64,000 nt of DNA from Sediminicola luteus (GTDB lineage: Bacteria > Bacteroidota > Bacteroidia > Flavobacteriales > Flavobacteriaceae): assembly GCF_002514735.1 (NCBI RefSeq), contig NZ_NBWU01000004.1:248001-312000 (forward strand). The letters run 5' to 3'. How positions within the stretch are numbered: the first letter of the stretch is position 1; the number at the start of each line of letters is the position of its first letter. The translations under genes were made by a program, and so were the position numbers. Positions 52,448 through 61,801 of the stretch are shown piece after piece. The notes below the pieces were generated by a model. That model was given only the letters and a program-made list of their open reading frames with translations. It made no database searches and was not told the DNA's origin.

Positions 52448-53743
52448 ATGAAAAAGATAGCCTTCATATTCGCCATTTTGGCCTTAGGAAACTTTTCGCT
52501 TCAAGCCCATACCGCTAAAGGAAACGGATCCGTAGAGGTCATTACCACCAGAAATGTAAAGAACTTTATTTTCGAGGAAGATGGAATCACCTTTTCGGTA
52601 TTCGCCGACGGGGAGTTCGATTTCTACATCAACCGCGAAGTCAATATCAATGCCCATGTACGCATCGGTAATGTGGGACTCACCTTTAACTCTGGTTACG
52701 ACTACAATCCTTATGTACAGTACGACGATTACGGGGCCGTTATACAAGTAGAAGACATCCCCGTCTATTATGATTATTATGGCAGGGTATCTCAAATTGG
52801 TTCGGTACGCATTAATTATAGAAGAAACCGGATCCATACCATTGGCGGCCTAACCGTATTTTACGATAATCGCGGCTATTACCGCTATTGCGACGGGTAC
52901 ATAAACGTATACAACCGTTATTATACCTATAGACCGTATTACGATTATTTCGCTAGGCCTACGATTGCCATGTGTATGGTGTACGACAGACCTTATAGAA
53001 GGTACTATAGTCCTATTCGTTATACCTACTATAGCCCATACCGTTACAATTATAGAAGAACCTACTACGATGTAGGCAGGCATTACAACTATTACAGTAA
53101 AAGTCCGAACTACAGCCGAAGGGGCAGCATCTATAAAAACGACCATAGGGTTGTAAAACGTGACCGAGGTAGAAGCAATAGTTATACCGAAAAACACCAA
53201 AGAAGTTACGACAATGGCAAATACGCCTCAAGAAGTTCGAAACGTAATACTTCGAAAAATGATTATAACAGAAAAGGTTCTAACAGAAGCAACAGCTATA
53301 GCAGCAACCGAAGTAGTTCGGGACGCAGTTCTGCCCATCGTTCCTCGTCCCAAAGGAGTAATACTCCCAAAAAGGAATATGCGGCTTACCGCACCAAAAG
53401 CAATAATAGAAGCAGTGCCAATAGAAGCAGTTCTTATAGCCAAAGAAGTTCCAACTCGGTAAAATCGGACAGGGTGACCAAAACCAGGAGTCAATCCAAC
53501 AGCTATAGCCAGGGTAAAACCCGCTCAACGCAACCCAAAGCCCGTAGCCAGTCCAACAGAAGTAATAGTAATAGGGCTACGGCCAGTAGGAGTAGCCGAA
53601 ATAGTGGCCAAAAAAATAAAAACACCAACTACGGTTCGCGTAGTAGTAGAAGTAGCAATACCAAATCTGCCTCACGAAGCAACACCAATTCCTCTAAAAG
53701 CAGGGGCAGAAGCGGAAGAAGTAGCAGAAACGGAATACAGTAA
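52448..53743 (+). CDS. Secreted protein with Tyr-rich middle and Ser/Arg/Asn-rich disordered tail
   Basis: A 431-residue exported protein. Signal peptide 1-20 (ends SLQA). Residues 21-150 form a beta-rich domain of unknown family. Residues 150-225 are extremely tyrosine- and arginine-rich (YRPYYDYF, RRYYSPIRYTYY). Residues 225-431 are a low-complexity basic tail dominated by SNRSSSGRSS-like motifs. The tail resembles RNA-binding or polyanion-binding disordered regions, but here it is exported, so binding to surface or extracellular polyanions is more plausible. The ATG at 52448 is chosen for the signal peptide. Single-gene unit. Confidence 0.78.
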   Translation: MKKIAFIFAILALGNFSLQAHTAKGNGSVEVITTRNVKNFIFEEDGITFSVFADGEFDFYINREVNINAHVRIGNVGLTFNSGYDYNPYVQYDDYGAVIQVEDIPVYYDYYGRVSQIGSVRINYRRNRIHTIGGLTVFYDNRGYYRYCDGYINVYNRYYTYRPYYDYFARPTIAMCMVYDRPYRRYYSPIRYTYYSPYRYNYRRTYYDVGRHYNYYSKSPNYSRRGSIYKNDHRVVKRDRGRSNSYTEKHQRSYDNGKYASRSSKRNTSKNDYNRKGSNRSNSYSSNRSSSGRSSAHRSSSQRSNTPKKEYAAYRTKSNNRSSANRSSSYSQRSSNSVKSDRVTKTRSQSNSYSQGKTRSTQPKARSQSNRSNSNRATASRSSRNSGQKNKNTNYGSRSSRSSNTKSASRSNTNSSKSRGRSGRSSRNGIQ

Positions 53744-53794
53744 ACTACCCAGGTGCAAGCACACGTGGCATCAGAATGCAACAAGAATATAATT

Positions 53795-53835
53795 TTGAGG
53801 TAAGCCTCAAGGTATTAAACCCCTTTGGCGGTGCC
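53795..53835. repeat. Two-copy element, copy B (palindrome plus 23-bp core)
   Basis: TTGAGG-TAAG-CCTCAA (53795-53810) followed by the 23-bp core at 53813-53835, 20 of 23 identical to copy A (47897-47919). Confidence 0.5.
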
Positions 53836-53871
53836 AATAGATTTAGTTAGTTTTTAGGTTGGTTAGTTGTT

Positions 53872-53907
53872 AAAACCCTGTAACGGTACTACTGTTATGG
53901 GGTTTTT
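53872..53907. terminator. Terminator overlapping the flippase stop codon
   Basis: AAAACCC and GGGGTTTTT arms with an inner GTAAC/GTTAT extension form an imperfect stem between convergent genes. The leftward flippase stop codon (53895-53897) lies inside the stem. Confidence 0.6.
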
Positions 53908-55358
53908 CCCTTTAACAATCCTACCAAGGCATCTGAAATATCTTTCGACAAATTGAATTTTAGCATCACCCCCATAAATATGCTGGCCACCAAGACCGAA
54001 CGAATCACGATATTCGGAATGGCATCGAACGGAAGCGGAAGATAATAAAACAACAGTCCTAAGGCCAAGGCCAGCACCCCTACCCCAACGGCATTACCCT
54101 GTAACGGATGTATACCCAGTTTTCGCCAAACGAACACCAATTTAATGGTATTGTACAGCACGATGGCAATAACCGTGGCCCATGCGGCCCCCATCATGCC
54201 GAATATGGGTAACAACCACATATTCAACAACACGGTAACCACTGCTAACAATACACCTAGATACAATACGGTTTTATAATAATCGGAACTGAATAATATG
54301 GCATTATTATTTCCCAAAAAGGAATCGTAAACCTTGGTAAGGCCTAACAAGAGTACTACCAAAAAAGCTTGTTCATAGCCTTCGGGCAACAGTTGATACA
54401 GGTCACGTACACTCACCAAAACCAAGATCAAAAGCAGACTGGCCAAGGCAAAAAGGGTCAGTGAACTTTTTTTATAGATCTCGCCCAACTCCCCGATTTT
54501 TCCTTCATTCAATAATTTAGCCGAAAGCGGATAGGTAATTTGGTGCATGGCCCTAGACGGAACGGCCACTACCCTGGCCATAAATACGGCCACGGTATAA
54601 TACGCGATATAGTCCAAAGGAATATACAGGTTCATCATAAACTTATCGATCTCGGTCAAGGCCATAGCGGCCGAGGCCCCGAAAATGATGAACAATGAGT
54701 ACCAAATTACGGTTTTGGTATTGGCAGGAAACTTGAAACTGATTTTAGGCCAACGCAAGCGGAAGGCATACCATTTCATGATCAACAAACGCAATACGTA
54801 CAAGCCGACCAATGCCTGCAAAAAGACAGTAACAGTAATGGCATCAAAGTACACTAAAAGAAGTAACAGACTAACCCCGATCCGTACGAAGACCTCCTTC
54901 ATAAAATTACCGAATACCGACTTCAACTGCACTTTACCCCAAGTATAAAAAAGCTCGAAATATGCCATGGCCACGCCAATGATGAAAATATGCCAAAAGT
55001 ATCCCCCGACCAATGCATTGCGTTTAGAAAGAAAGGAGATAATCAAACTATCGGCTACCCAAGCAAAAATGCCAATGGGAATTATAGCTACCAACGGAAG
55101 GAACAACATCACTGTTAGAAAACCATCCTTCTCTTTTTCGTGGGCATAACCTGAAAAATATTTGACCATGGTATTGGGCACCCCAAAGGCCATTATAGGC
55201 ATGAGCAAGGTAGCCGTAGCCAAAATAACACCGACCAAACCATAATATTCCTCTGAAAGGAAATTGGTATACAAAAACAAGGTGTTTATGCCACCGATGC
55301 CAAAACCGATAAAGGTGATTATGGTATTGTTCAGTGATTGTTTAAGTACGATCCCCAT
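53895..55358 (-). CDS. Oligosaccharide flippase / polysaccharide biosynthesis protein (Wzx/MATE-like)
   Basis: A 487-residue integral membrane protein with about 14 predicted helices and the N-terminal pattern of the PST/MATE-fold flippases (NTIITFIGFGIGGINTLFLY). It has Gly/Pro-rich helix breaks such as AFGVPNTMVKYFSG. It flips lipid-linked sugars across the inner membrane in related systems. The start overlaps the upstream glycosyltransferase by 17 bp, so translation is likely coupled. This is the last gene of the leftward glycan operon. Confidence 0.87.
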   Translation of the reverse strand: MGIVLKQSLNNTIITFIGFGIGGINTLFLYTNFLSEEYYGLVGVILATATLLMPIMAFGVPNTMVKYFSGYAHEKEKDGFLTVMLFLPLVAIIPIGIFAWVADSLIISFLSKRNALVGGYFWHIFIIGVAMAYFELFYTWGKVQLKSVFGNFMKEVFVRIGVSLLLLLVYFDAITVTVFLQALVGLYVLRLLIMKWYAFRLRWPKISFKFPANTKTVIWYSLFIIFGASAAMALTEIDKFMMNLYIPLDYIAYYTVAVFMARVVAVPSRAMHQITYPLSAKLLNEGKIGELGEIYKKSSLTLFALASLLLILVLVSVRDLYQLLPEGYEQAFLVVLLLGLTKVYDSFLGNNNAILFSSDYYKTVLYLGVLLAVVTVLLNMWLLPIFGMMGAAWATVIAIVLYNTIKLVFVWRKLGIHPLQGNAVGVGVLALALGLLFYYLPLPFDAIPNIVIRSVLVASIFMGVMLKFNLSKDISDALVGLLKGKTP

Positions 55359-56631
55359 GGAGCAAGTTGGCCAGTTGTTTAGTCAGTTCCCGTCGGGCAT
55401 AGGCTGCTATTCCCACCGCATTGGTGTGTAATCCGGTTTCGGAAGTAAAGGCGCTATACCAGCTTAAAAGTACGTTTTTTATCCGGTCTTTATCCTTTGG
55501 CGTAAACACGGAGCCACTTTGGGTAGTATGGATCATTTCGGCTACTTCCCAACCGGCTGGCCCAATACCTAAAATGGGACGTTTGCTTACCCAATATTCG
55601 AATAATTTCCCTGGAATAATACCCATTGTTTCCGGGCTATCGATCTCTAGTAACAATAACACCTGCGAACGATGTTGCATTTGTACCGCCTCATCATGGG
55701 AAATATACCCTAAGAATTCCGCTTTATCAAAAAGACCGCATTTGCGGAGGTCCTCTTTTATTTCTTCCCCCACTACCCCAGAAAAATTAAGGCGTAGATC
55801 TTTTGAGAAGTTTTCGTTATCCGCACATAATTCCTGTAAGGCCTGCCATAGCACCCGGGGGTTCCTTCCTGAAAGCAGAGAACCAATATGGGCCAAACTA
55901 AATGTGGTATCCTTAGGTACATCTGGGTTATGGGCGTGGTCGTAACCATTGGTAATCGTGAGCACTTGCGTGTCACCTATTTTTTCCAAATCACGGGAAG
56001 TGGTCTTGCTCGTAGCGATAAGTTGGTCGGCCTGTTGCAGTACCAGTTTTTCCAACTTAAGGTGTTTACGTTTTGCCCAAGTCGATAGCCGTAATTTTTT
56101 ATGGTACCCAATTTGGGTCCAGGGATCCCTAAAATCGGCGATCCATCGGATATTATGTTGTTTTTTCAACCCCAAACCAATCAAATGCAAGGAATGTGGT
56201 GGACCTGTAGTAATTACCGTATCGATTTTCTCCTTATCCAATAGCTTTCCAATGTGCTTAATTGAAGGGCTTACCCAAAACTTACGGGCATCCGGAATAA
56301 AGAGATTGCCACGAATGGCCAACATCATCCGCTCTAGAAATCCGGGTTCTTTATCGGTAATGATACCTGAACTGATCCTTTGGGTCTTCTTTTTAGAGAA
56401 AATTCCAGCCAGTCCGTAGGGCTCCCAAATGGGTGCTTTTACTATGGTAATAGTATCCGGAATTTCGTCTACCAAAGAGGCATCTTGAATAGGATAATGC
56501 GGATTTTCAGGAATATAAACGATGGGCTCTATTTCGAATTCAGGAAGGTATTTTACGAATTTTAACCAGCGTTGCACCCCTGGGCCACCCGCAGGGGGCC
56601 AATAATAGGTAACGATCAATACCCGTTTCAA
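55342..56631 (-). CDS. Family 4-type glycosyltransferase
   Basis: A 429-residue GT-B fold enzyme. The N-terminal acceptor domain begins with RVLIVTYYWPPAGGPGVQRW, and the C-terminal nucleotide-sugar domain has the conserved Pro/Gly/Glu loop GIIPGKLFEYWVSKRPILGIG (about 345-365). The start is a TTG that overlaps the YfhO stop codon (TTGA). Part of the YfhO-flippase operon; it probably builds an exported glycan, but the sugars are unknown. Confidence 0.87.
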   Translation of the reverse strand: MKRVLIVTYYWPPAGGPGVQRWLKFVKYLPEFEIEPIVYIPENPHYPIQDASLVDEIPDTITIVKAPIWEPYGLAGIFSKKKTQRISSGIITDKEPGFLERMMLAIRGNLFIPDARKFWVSPSIKHIGKLLDKEKIDTVITTGPPHSLHLIGLGLKKQHNIRWIADFRDPWTQIGYHKKLRLSTWAKRKHLKLEKLVLQQADQLIATSKTTSRDLEKIGDTQVLTITNGYDHAHNPDVPKDTTFSLAHIGSLLSGRNPRVLWQALQELCADNENFSKDLRLNFSGVVGEEIKEDLRKCGLFDKAEFLGYISHDEAVQMQHRSQVLLLLEIDSPETMGIIPGKLFEYWVSKRPILGIGPAGWEVAEMIHTTQSGSVFTPKDKDRIKNVLLSWYSAFTSETGLHTNAVGIAAYARRELTKQLANLLHGDRT

Positions 56632-59063
56632 GCCTTTTTTTCTTTACGGTTGCCTAGAAACGTAAATAGAATACCACCGATCAAAATCAGTCCTAAAACA
56701 ATATTGCCCCCTAACATGATCGGGGTAGCCTTTTCTACCACCTTCGGAACAAATTTAAAACTGACCTCGTGTTTACCGGCCGGAATAGGCAAACCACGTA
56801 ATACATGATCTACACGAACATGATCGACCGGCGTTCTATCGATAAAGGCCTGCCAACCTTCTGCATAGTACATTTCTGAAAAAACAGCAAACCCGTCTTG
56901 GTCATTATCCGTGACATACTCCAAGGCATTGGGTTTATAATTTACCAAGGCAATGGTTGCTGTAGAGTCTTTTTGGTACTCCAATCGGGAAATGGCCGGA
57001 AATTCTTCGGTATTGACCAAAGCTTCTTCCTTACCATCCAACATATGTAACCCAGAAAGTTCTTCATCGGCCGAATGCACCGGCATCAGTTTCGAAACAA
57101 ACCAAGCATTGCCATAAGCCTCCGGATTCACCGCCGGGTAGGCGTTGCCCTCTTCATCTTGCTGGATAATATACTTTACGTTCAACAGGTTCAATACCCC
57201 CACATGGTTTTTATAAATATGGAAATCGAACAGTTCCTGCATACCCCTGGGTTTAGCCGCATGATAACCTCCAATGGAATGATGGAAATACGAAGTCTGT
57301 GCCCCTTCCGGACCTTCTTGGGGGTTAAACACCCGATACACGCCATCATCTTCCAAAATCTGCTTGTCTACGGCTTGCATGGTAAAGGGTTGATCTACCA
57401 ATCTTTTGGAAACAAAATCGTCTTTATCTACATACCGCAAGGCTACTCCGACCAAATCGTAACAAACAAAAAGACCGACCAATACAATCGCCAGGTTACG
57501 TTTCAAGCGTTTCTGGGCAAAGAGCCATAGTACACCAGCCGTTAAGACCACCAACAATAGTGATCGAAGCAAATCACTGGTATAGACCGCCTTCCGATCC
57601 ATTTGGATCATGGCCATTACCTCTGGGCCGAAATAACGATTCAGCGTAGCATCGGAGGCTCCTTCAAAACCAAAGCTCCCTTTGATCAGAAAAATAAAAA
57701 CGGTCAGGCCCAAGGTTATAGCGCCGCTAATCTTAAAAGCGTTGAGTTTTTCCTTTTTCTTGCTTGCTCCAAAAAGCCATTCCGATAAGGCCAACATGGC
57801 CAAAACGGGCACACAGAGCTCCAATACGATCTGTATGGAAGAAACTGCCCTAAACTTATTGTATAGCGGAAAATAATCGATCATAAAATCGGTGAGCAAG
57901 GCAAAGTTCTTTCCCCATGACAAAAACAAGGACATCAAAATTCCACCGAATAGCCACCATTTGGTATTGCCATTTAACAGGAACATACCCAAAATACACA
58001 GGAACAATAATATGGCCCCCACATAGGCCGGGCCCGAGGTACCGGGTTGATCACCCCAATACAAGGGTAAGGAAGAAGTAAAATCGAGTGCTCGTGAATT
58101 GGAAAGCCCCTGATCTTTTAAAAAGGTATAGGTTTTAGAGTTCTTGCCCAGGTTTTCTTGGTTTGACCCCCCGAACATTCGTGGAACGAACAAATTCAAG
58201 GACTCACTGATTCCGTAACTCCATTGGGTAATGTACTCCCTACTAAGTCCACTTGATTTTTCCTTGGGCGAACCATCGGGCAAAACAGTAACCTGAGAGG
58301 GTCCCCGAGTACTCCAATCGGCATATTCCTTGGTCGCCATTAGGCTAGTAGCATTGGTAGCGATTCCTAAAATAACGGCCCCGATTAAAAGCCCTACCGA
58401 AATACCGAAATGTTTCAATTCTTTTTTACGGATGGCTTCCACCAACTTAATGGCCCCAAAAACCAATACCAACAACATAAAGTAATAGGTCATTTGATAG
58501 TGGTTGGCATTGACCTCCAAAGCCATGGCCAAAGCACTCAAAATAAAGCCCCAAAGGTATTTTTTACGGAACACCAACAGAATACCCCCCAACAACATGG
58601 GCAAATAACCCAAAGCGTGTGCTTTTGCATTATGGCCCACCCCCAAGATAATAATCATATAGGTAGAAAAACCAAAGGCCAGCGCCCCCAAGATGGCCAA
58701 ACGATAATCTACCTTCATGCAACTGAGTAAAATGTAGAATCCGATGAAATACAAAAACAGATAATCGGCCGGTCGGGGTAAAAAGCGAATGACCTTATCG
58801 AGTTTTTTGATGTAGTTATGCGGATAATTGGCCCCTAACTGATAGGTTGGCATACCCCCAAAGGCACTATTGGTCCAATAAGGTTCTTCCCCGGTTTCTT
58901 TTTTAAACTCCGTTTGTTCTTGGGCCATACCCTTGTACTGCCTGATATCGGATTGGGGCAGTTTTTTCCCTTGGAGCACGGGACTGAAATACAATAAGGC
59001 GACCAGTACAAAGAATACGGAGGCGAAAAAATGTATGAAATAAGGCTTTAAATCGGTTTTCAT
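56628..59063 (-). CDS. YfhO-family membrane protein
   Basis: A large polytopic membrane protein with about 12-14 helices and a C-terminal globular domain (about 570-770) containing the block VFSEMYYAEGWQAFID near 720-735. YfhO relatives act in glycosylation of teichoic acids or other exported polymers in Firmicutes; in Bacteroidota the role is not established. The start is set at the ATG at 59063 (811 residues) because the family usually starts directly before the first helix; the frame reaches 59132. Operon with the downstream glycosyltransferase and flippase. Confidence 0.85.
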   Translation of the reverse strand: MKTDLKPYFIHFFASVFFVLVALLYFSPVLQGKKLPQSDIRQYKGMAQEQTEFKKETGEEPYWTNSAFGGMPTYQLGANYPHNYIKKLDKVIRFLPRPADYLFLYFIGFYILLSCMKVDYRLAILGALAFGFSTYMIIILGVGHNAKAHALGYLPMLLGGILLVFRKKYLWGFILSALAMALEVNANHYQMTYYFMLLVLVFGAIKLVEAIRKKELKHFGISVGLLIGAVILGIATNATSLMATKEYADWSTRGPSQVTVLPDGSPKEKSSGLSREYITQWSYGISESLNLFVPRMFGGSNQENLGKNSKTYTFLKDQGLSNSRALDFTSSLPLYWGDQPGTSGPAYVGAILLFLCILGMFLLNGNTKWWLFGGILMSLFLSWGKNFALLTDFMIDYFPLYNKFRAVSSIQIVLELCVPVLAMLALSEWLFGASKKKEKLNAFKISGAITLGLTVFIFLIKGSFGFEGASDATLNRYFGPEVMAMIQMDRKAVYTSDLLRSLLLVVLTAGVLWLFAQKRLKRNLAIVLVGLFVCYDLVGVALRYVDKDDFVSKRLVDQPFTMQAVDKQILEDDGVYRVFNPQEGPEGAQTSYFHHSIGGYHAAKPRGMQELFDFHIYKNHVGVLNLLNVKYIIQQDEEGNAYPAVNPEAYGNAWFVSKLMPVHSADEELSGLHMLDGKEEALVNTEEFPAISRLEYQKDSTATIALVNYKPNALEYVTDNDQDGFAVFSEMYYAEGWQAFIDRTPVDHVRVDHVLRGLPIPAGKHEVSFKFVPKVVEKATPIMLGGNIVLGLILIGGILFTFLGNRKEKKA

Positions 59064-59159
59064 GTTTTGATTTCCAAATTCGGTTTTTGGTCGTTCAAAC
59101 TCCCCGGCAGTTTGTGGTATCATGGGATCCAACTACACCTGGTGTCCTAGTTTTTTGGT

Positions 59160-59432
59160 TTATTCTACTTCTTCAAAATCTATATACTCCCCAACCTTTT
59201 TCTTACTTCGAAATCGCTCATTCGAGCGAACGGTGTTATCTACCGTGACTTCGCCTTCCGTAGATTGGGTGGTACGGCCTTGCGCCCGCGCCTGTTTTTC
59301 AAAGGCATCCCTAAAACGTTTTTCCGTTTTCTTGGCGGCATACCGTAACAATACCGGGCCAAAACGCTTGGCCAATATTTTAAGTATATAGTATACTATA
59401 AGTACGATTAAAATCGTTTCAAGAATAGCCAT
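59160..59432 (-). CDS. DUF4834 family small membrane protein
   Basis: A 90-residue protein with one N-terminal membrane helix (about 2-23) followed by a basic coiled-coil-like tail and an acidic end (VGEYIDFEEVE). The pattern matches DUF4834, which occurs almost only in Bacteroidota. It is the first gene of the leftward operon, 96 bp before YfhO, and has its own -7 box. Function unknown. Confidence 0.8.
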   Translation of the reverse strand: MAILETILIVLIVYYILKILAKRFGPVLLRYAAKKTEKRFRDAFEKQARAQGRTTQSTEGEVTVDNTVRSNERFRSKKKVGEYIDFEEVE

Positions 59433-59452
59433 AATTGCGCCCTCTTTAGAAT

Positions 59453-59460
59453 CAAATGTA
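59453..59460 (-). promoter_or_regulatory. -7 box for the DUF4834-YfhO-glycan operon
   Basis: TACATTTG on the minus strand, a perfect TAnnTTTG, 20 bp before the DUF4834 ATG. CAAA (TTTG on the minus strand) lies 24 nt further upstream. Confidence 0.4.
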
Positions 59461-59500
59461 CGATTCTTGGTCGGTTTGCCCCGACAAAAGCCTTAAAAAT

Positions 59501-60535
59501 ATGAAGAAAACACAAACCATGGAAAAGACTAAAATAACTTGGGCCTTGGGGGTCAGCCTATTCGCTTTCCTGCTCCTTACCGATAGTATTATTGCCCAAT
59601 ATACCGATGTAATCAACTCAAACCGGCCGGGCGCTTCGGTGAGTGCCTATGCCGTGGGTCGAAATGTATTGCAATTTGAAACCGCCCTCGATTATACCAA
59701 TAGAAAATGGGATACCCCAGATAGCAAATCCAATGAATTTGGATTAGACCTTGCCATTCGTTACGGTTTGTTATTCGAGCCCTTGGAAATCATTTATGAG
59801 GGCAATTATGCCAAAAACACCTATACCCTAAATGACAATAAGGTGAAGGGTACCGATTTCACCAAAAACCGAATCGGATTCAAATATTTGGTTTACGACC
59901 GCTACAAAAATCCGGAACGTAACAAACCTAATCTTTTGAGTTGGCGTGCCAATAATGTTTTTCAGTTGCGGAACTTGATCCCTTCGGTTTCAGTATATGC
60001 CGGTGCCAATTACATTTTTGACGACAACCCCTATTTCCCCACCGATCTCTATGGTTTTTCGCCTAGGGCCGGCATAAACACCCAAAGTAGGTTGACCCCG
60101 CGTTCGGTTTTGATCACTAATATCAGTTACGATCATATCGGCACCGATTTTACCCAGTGGGAATACATCGTTTCCTATACCCGTGCCTTTAGAAACCCCA
60201 AATGGAGTGCCTTTATGGAGTACCAAGGTATTAACGGGGAATTGTTCAAAGACAATTTCTTCAGGGTAGGATCGGCCTATCTTTTTAAAGAAGATCTACA
60301 GTTCGATGCCCAACTCAGTACCAACTTCAAAACCGGTCGACAGATTTACAGTGGTTCCATTGGTGTTTCCTATCGTTTGGATAACCATGTAGATAGACCA
60401 ATGCCCATTGAGGACCAAGATGCTGAATTTGATGGTGGCCCCATCAAAAAGAACAGTATGAAGAAAAAGGGTAAGAAAAAGAAAAAGGGGAAAAAGAATA
60501 AAAAGCAAAAAGACAACGGGGCCATTGATTTTTAA
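59501..60535 (+). CDS. Outer-membrane transporter-like beta-barrel protein
   Basis: A 344-residue exported protein (ATG at 59501). The signal peptide ends near AQYTD. Many amphipathic strands of 8-10 residues suggest a barrel like the phenol-degradation MetA-type transporter family. The last 40 residues form an extremely lysine-rich tail (MKKKGKKKKKGKK-like), which is unusual for an outer-membrane protein and could bind a polyanion or lipopolysaccharide on the periplasmic side. Divergent from the DUF4834 operon. Confidence 0.72.
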   Translation: MKKTQTMEKTKITWALGVSLFAFLLLTDSIIAQYTDVINSNRPGASVSAYAVGRNVLQFETALDYTNRKWDTPDSKSNEFGLDLAIRYGLLFEPLEIIYEGNYAKNTYTLNDNKVKGTDFTKNRIGFKYLVYDRYKNPERNKPNLLSWRANNVFQLRNLIPSVSVYAGANYIFDDNPYFPTDLYGFSPRAGINTQSRLTPRSVLITNISYDHIGTDFTQWEYIVSYTRAFRNPKWSAFMEYQGINGELFKDNFFRVGSAYLFKEDLQFDAQLSTNFKTGRQIYSGSIGVSYRLDNHVDRPMPIEDQDAEFDGGPIKKNSMKKKGKKKKKGKKNKKQKDNGAIDF

Positions 60536-60551
60536 TATCGGGCCCGTAAAA

Positions 60552-60582
60552 TTTGAAGACTGCCGCATTGTGGTTATTTTTG
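60552..60582 (+). promoter_or_regulatory. Consensus promoter of the GNAT-like gene
   Basis: TTTG (60552-60555), exactly 19 nt, TATTTTTG (60575-60582). Both elements are perfect. This is the best match to the Bacteroidota housekeeping promoter in the window. Confidence 0.6.
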
Positions 60583-60599
60583 GGGAATAATCCCTCGAC

Positions 60600-61718
60600 A
60601 TGATCCAAATCCAGGAAGTTACCGATAAGGCAGGTCTAAAAGACTTCGTTACTTTTCCATTTTCAATATATAACGATTCCCCGTTTTGGGTGCCACCCTT
60701 GATAAAGGAAGAAATCGATTCTTTCGATGCCGAAAAAAATCCGGCTTTTGAAAATGCAGAGGCCCGTTTTTTCCTGGCCAAAACCGATGGAAAGACCGTG
60801 GGTAGGGTTGCTGCCATCGTGAACCACGTAGAAATAGACCAGCAAAAAGTGCCCAAAATGCGTTTCGGTTGGTTCGATTTTATTGACGATTTGGCCGTTT
60901 CCAAAGCCTTATTGCAAAAGGTAGCCGAAATAGGTAGGCAACAGCAGCTCCATTTTATGGAAGGTCCAGTTGGCTTTTCGAATATGGACAAGGTAGGCGT
61001 ACTCACCGAAGGATTCGAGGAGCTGGGTTCTATGATTACCTGGTACAACCATCCCTATTATAAATCGCATTACGAACAGCATGGTTTTGCGGTGGAAAAA
61101 GAGTATCTGGAATGGAAATTCCCTTTTGAAAATGCCAAGCCCAAATTTTTCGAAAAGGCTAACCTACTTGTTCAGAAACGCTATAAGGTAAAACCGCTCA
61201 GTTATACCAAGACTACCGATATAATGCCCCGTGTAGATGAAATGTTCGACCTGTTCAACACCAGCTACGCCAAACTATCGTCTTTTGTACCCATGTCGGA
61301 AAAACAAAAGGCATTTTTTAAAGAAAAATACATTTCCTTCATTAACCCCGAGTACATTAAGTTCGTGGTCGATGAACATGATAAATTGGTAGCCTTTGGT
61401 ATTGTAATGCCCTCCTTTTCCAAAGCACTGAAAAAAGCGAACGGTAAATTGTTCCCCTTCGGCTTCCTACACCTTTTAAAAGCCAAGAAAAAGAGTAAAG
61501 ATGTTAGTTTTTATTTAATCGGGGTAGCCCCAGAATACCAAAACAAAGGGGTTACGGCTGTTATATTTAGCGAATACTATAAAACTTTCAAATCGAAAGA
61601 CATAAAGACTTGTTATAGGACCCCGGAATTGGCCGACAATATTGCCATACAACAGATCTGGAAACACTTTGACCCCAAGATTTACAAGAGGCGTTGTACC
61701 TTTAAAAAGGACCTGTAG
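60600..61718 (+). CDS. GNAT-fold acetyltransferase-like protein
   Basis: A 372-residue cytosolic protein. The N-terminal half has the pattern IYNDSPFWVPPL followed by ENAEARFFLAKTDGKTVGRVAAIVN (about 25-80), a GNAT-like acetyl-CoA region. A second GNAT-like half is at about 210-350 (LIGVAPEYQNKGVTAVI matches the acetyl-CoA loop). A double-GNAT arrangement is common in this family. Old labels such as GTP cyclohydrolase are not supported. It has its own consensus promoter; substrate unknown. Confidence 0.75.
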   Translation: MIQIQEVTDKAGLKDFVTFPFSIYNDSPFWVPPLIKEEIDSFDAEKNPAFENAEARFFLAKTDGKTVGRVAAIVNHVEIDQQKVPKMRFGWFDFIDDLAVSKALLQKVAEIGRQQQLHFMEGPVGFSNMDKVGVLTEGFEELGSMITWYNHPYYKSHYEQHGFAVEKEYLEWKFPFENAKPKFFEKANLLVQKRYKVKPLSYTKTTDIMPRVDEMFDLFNTSYAKLSSFVPMSEKQKAFFKEKYISFINPEYIKFVVDEHDKLVAFGIVMPSFSKALKKANGKLFPFGFLHLLKAKKKSKDVSFYLIGVAPEYQNKGVTAVIFSEYYKTFKSKDIKTCYRTPELADNIAIQQIWKHFDPKIYKRRCTFKKDL

Positions 61719-61801
61719 ATTTTTTCTTAGCACCATACATGTCCTATAATAAGACTCTTAGCCCTATTACTCCCAGAATCCGTACGGGACTACGTTAAGG
61801 A
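61719..61801. other. Spacer after the GNAT-like gene
   Basis: No gene or clear terminator is seen here; the stretch is ordinary intergenic DNA that ends at a -7-like box. Confidence 0.5.

Noticed and set aside
52484-53528. Several frames of 70-120 codons in other frames of the Tyr/Ser/Arg-rich gene
   Set aside because: Codon-biased low-complexity DNA keeps other frames open; none has a sensible N-terminus or domain.
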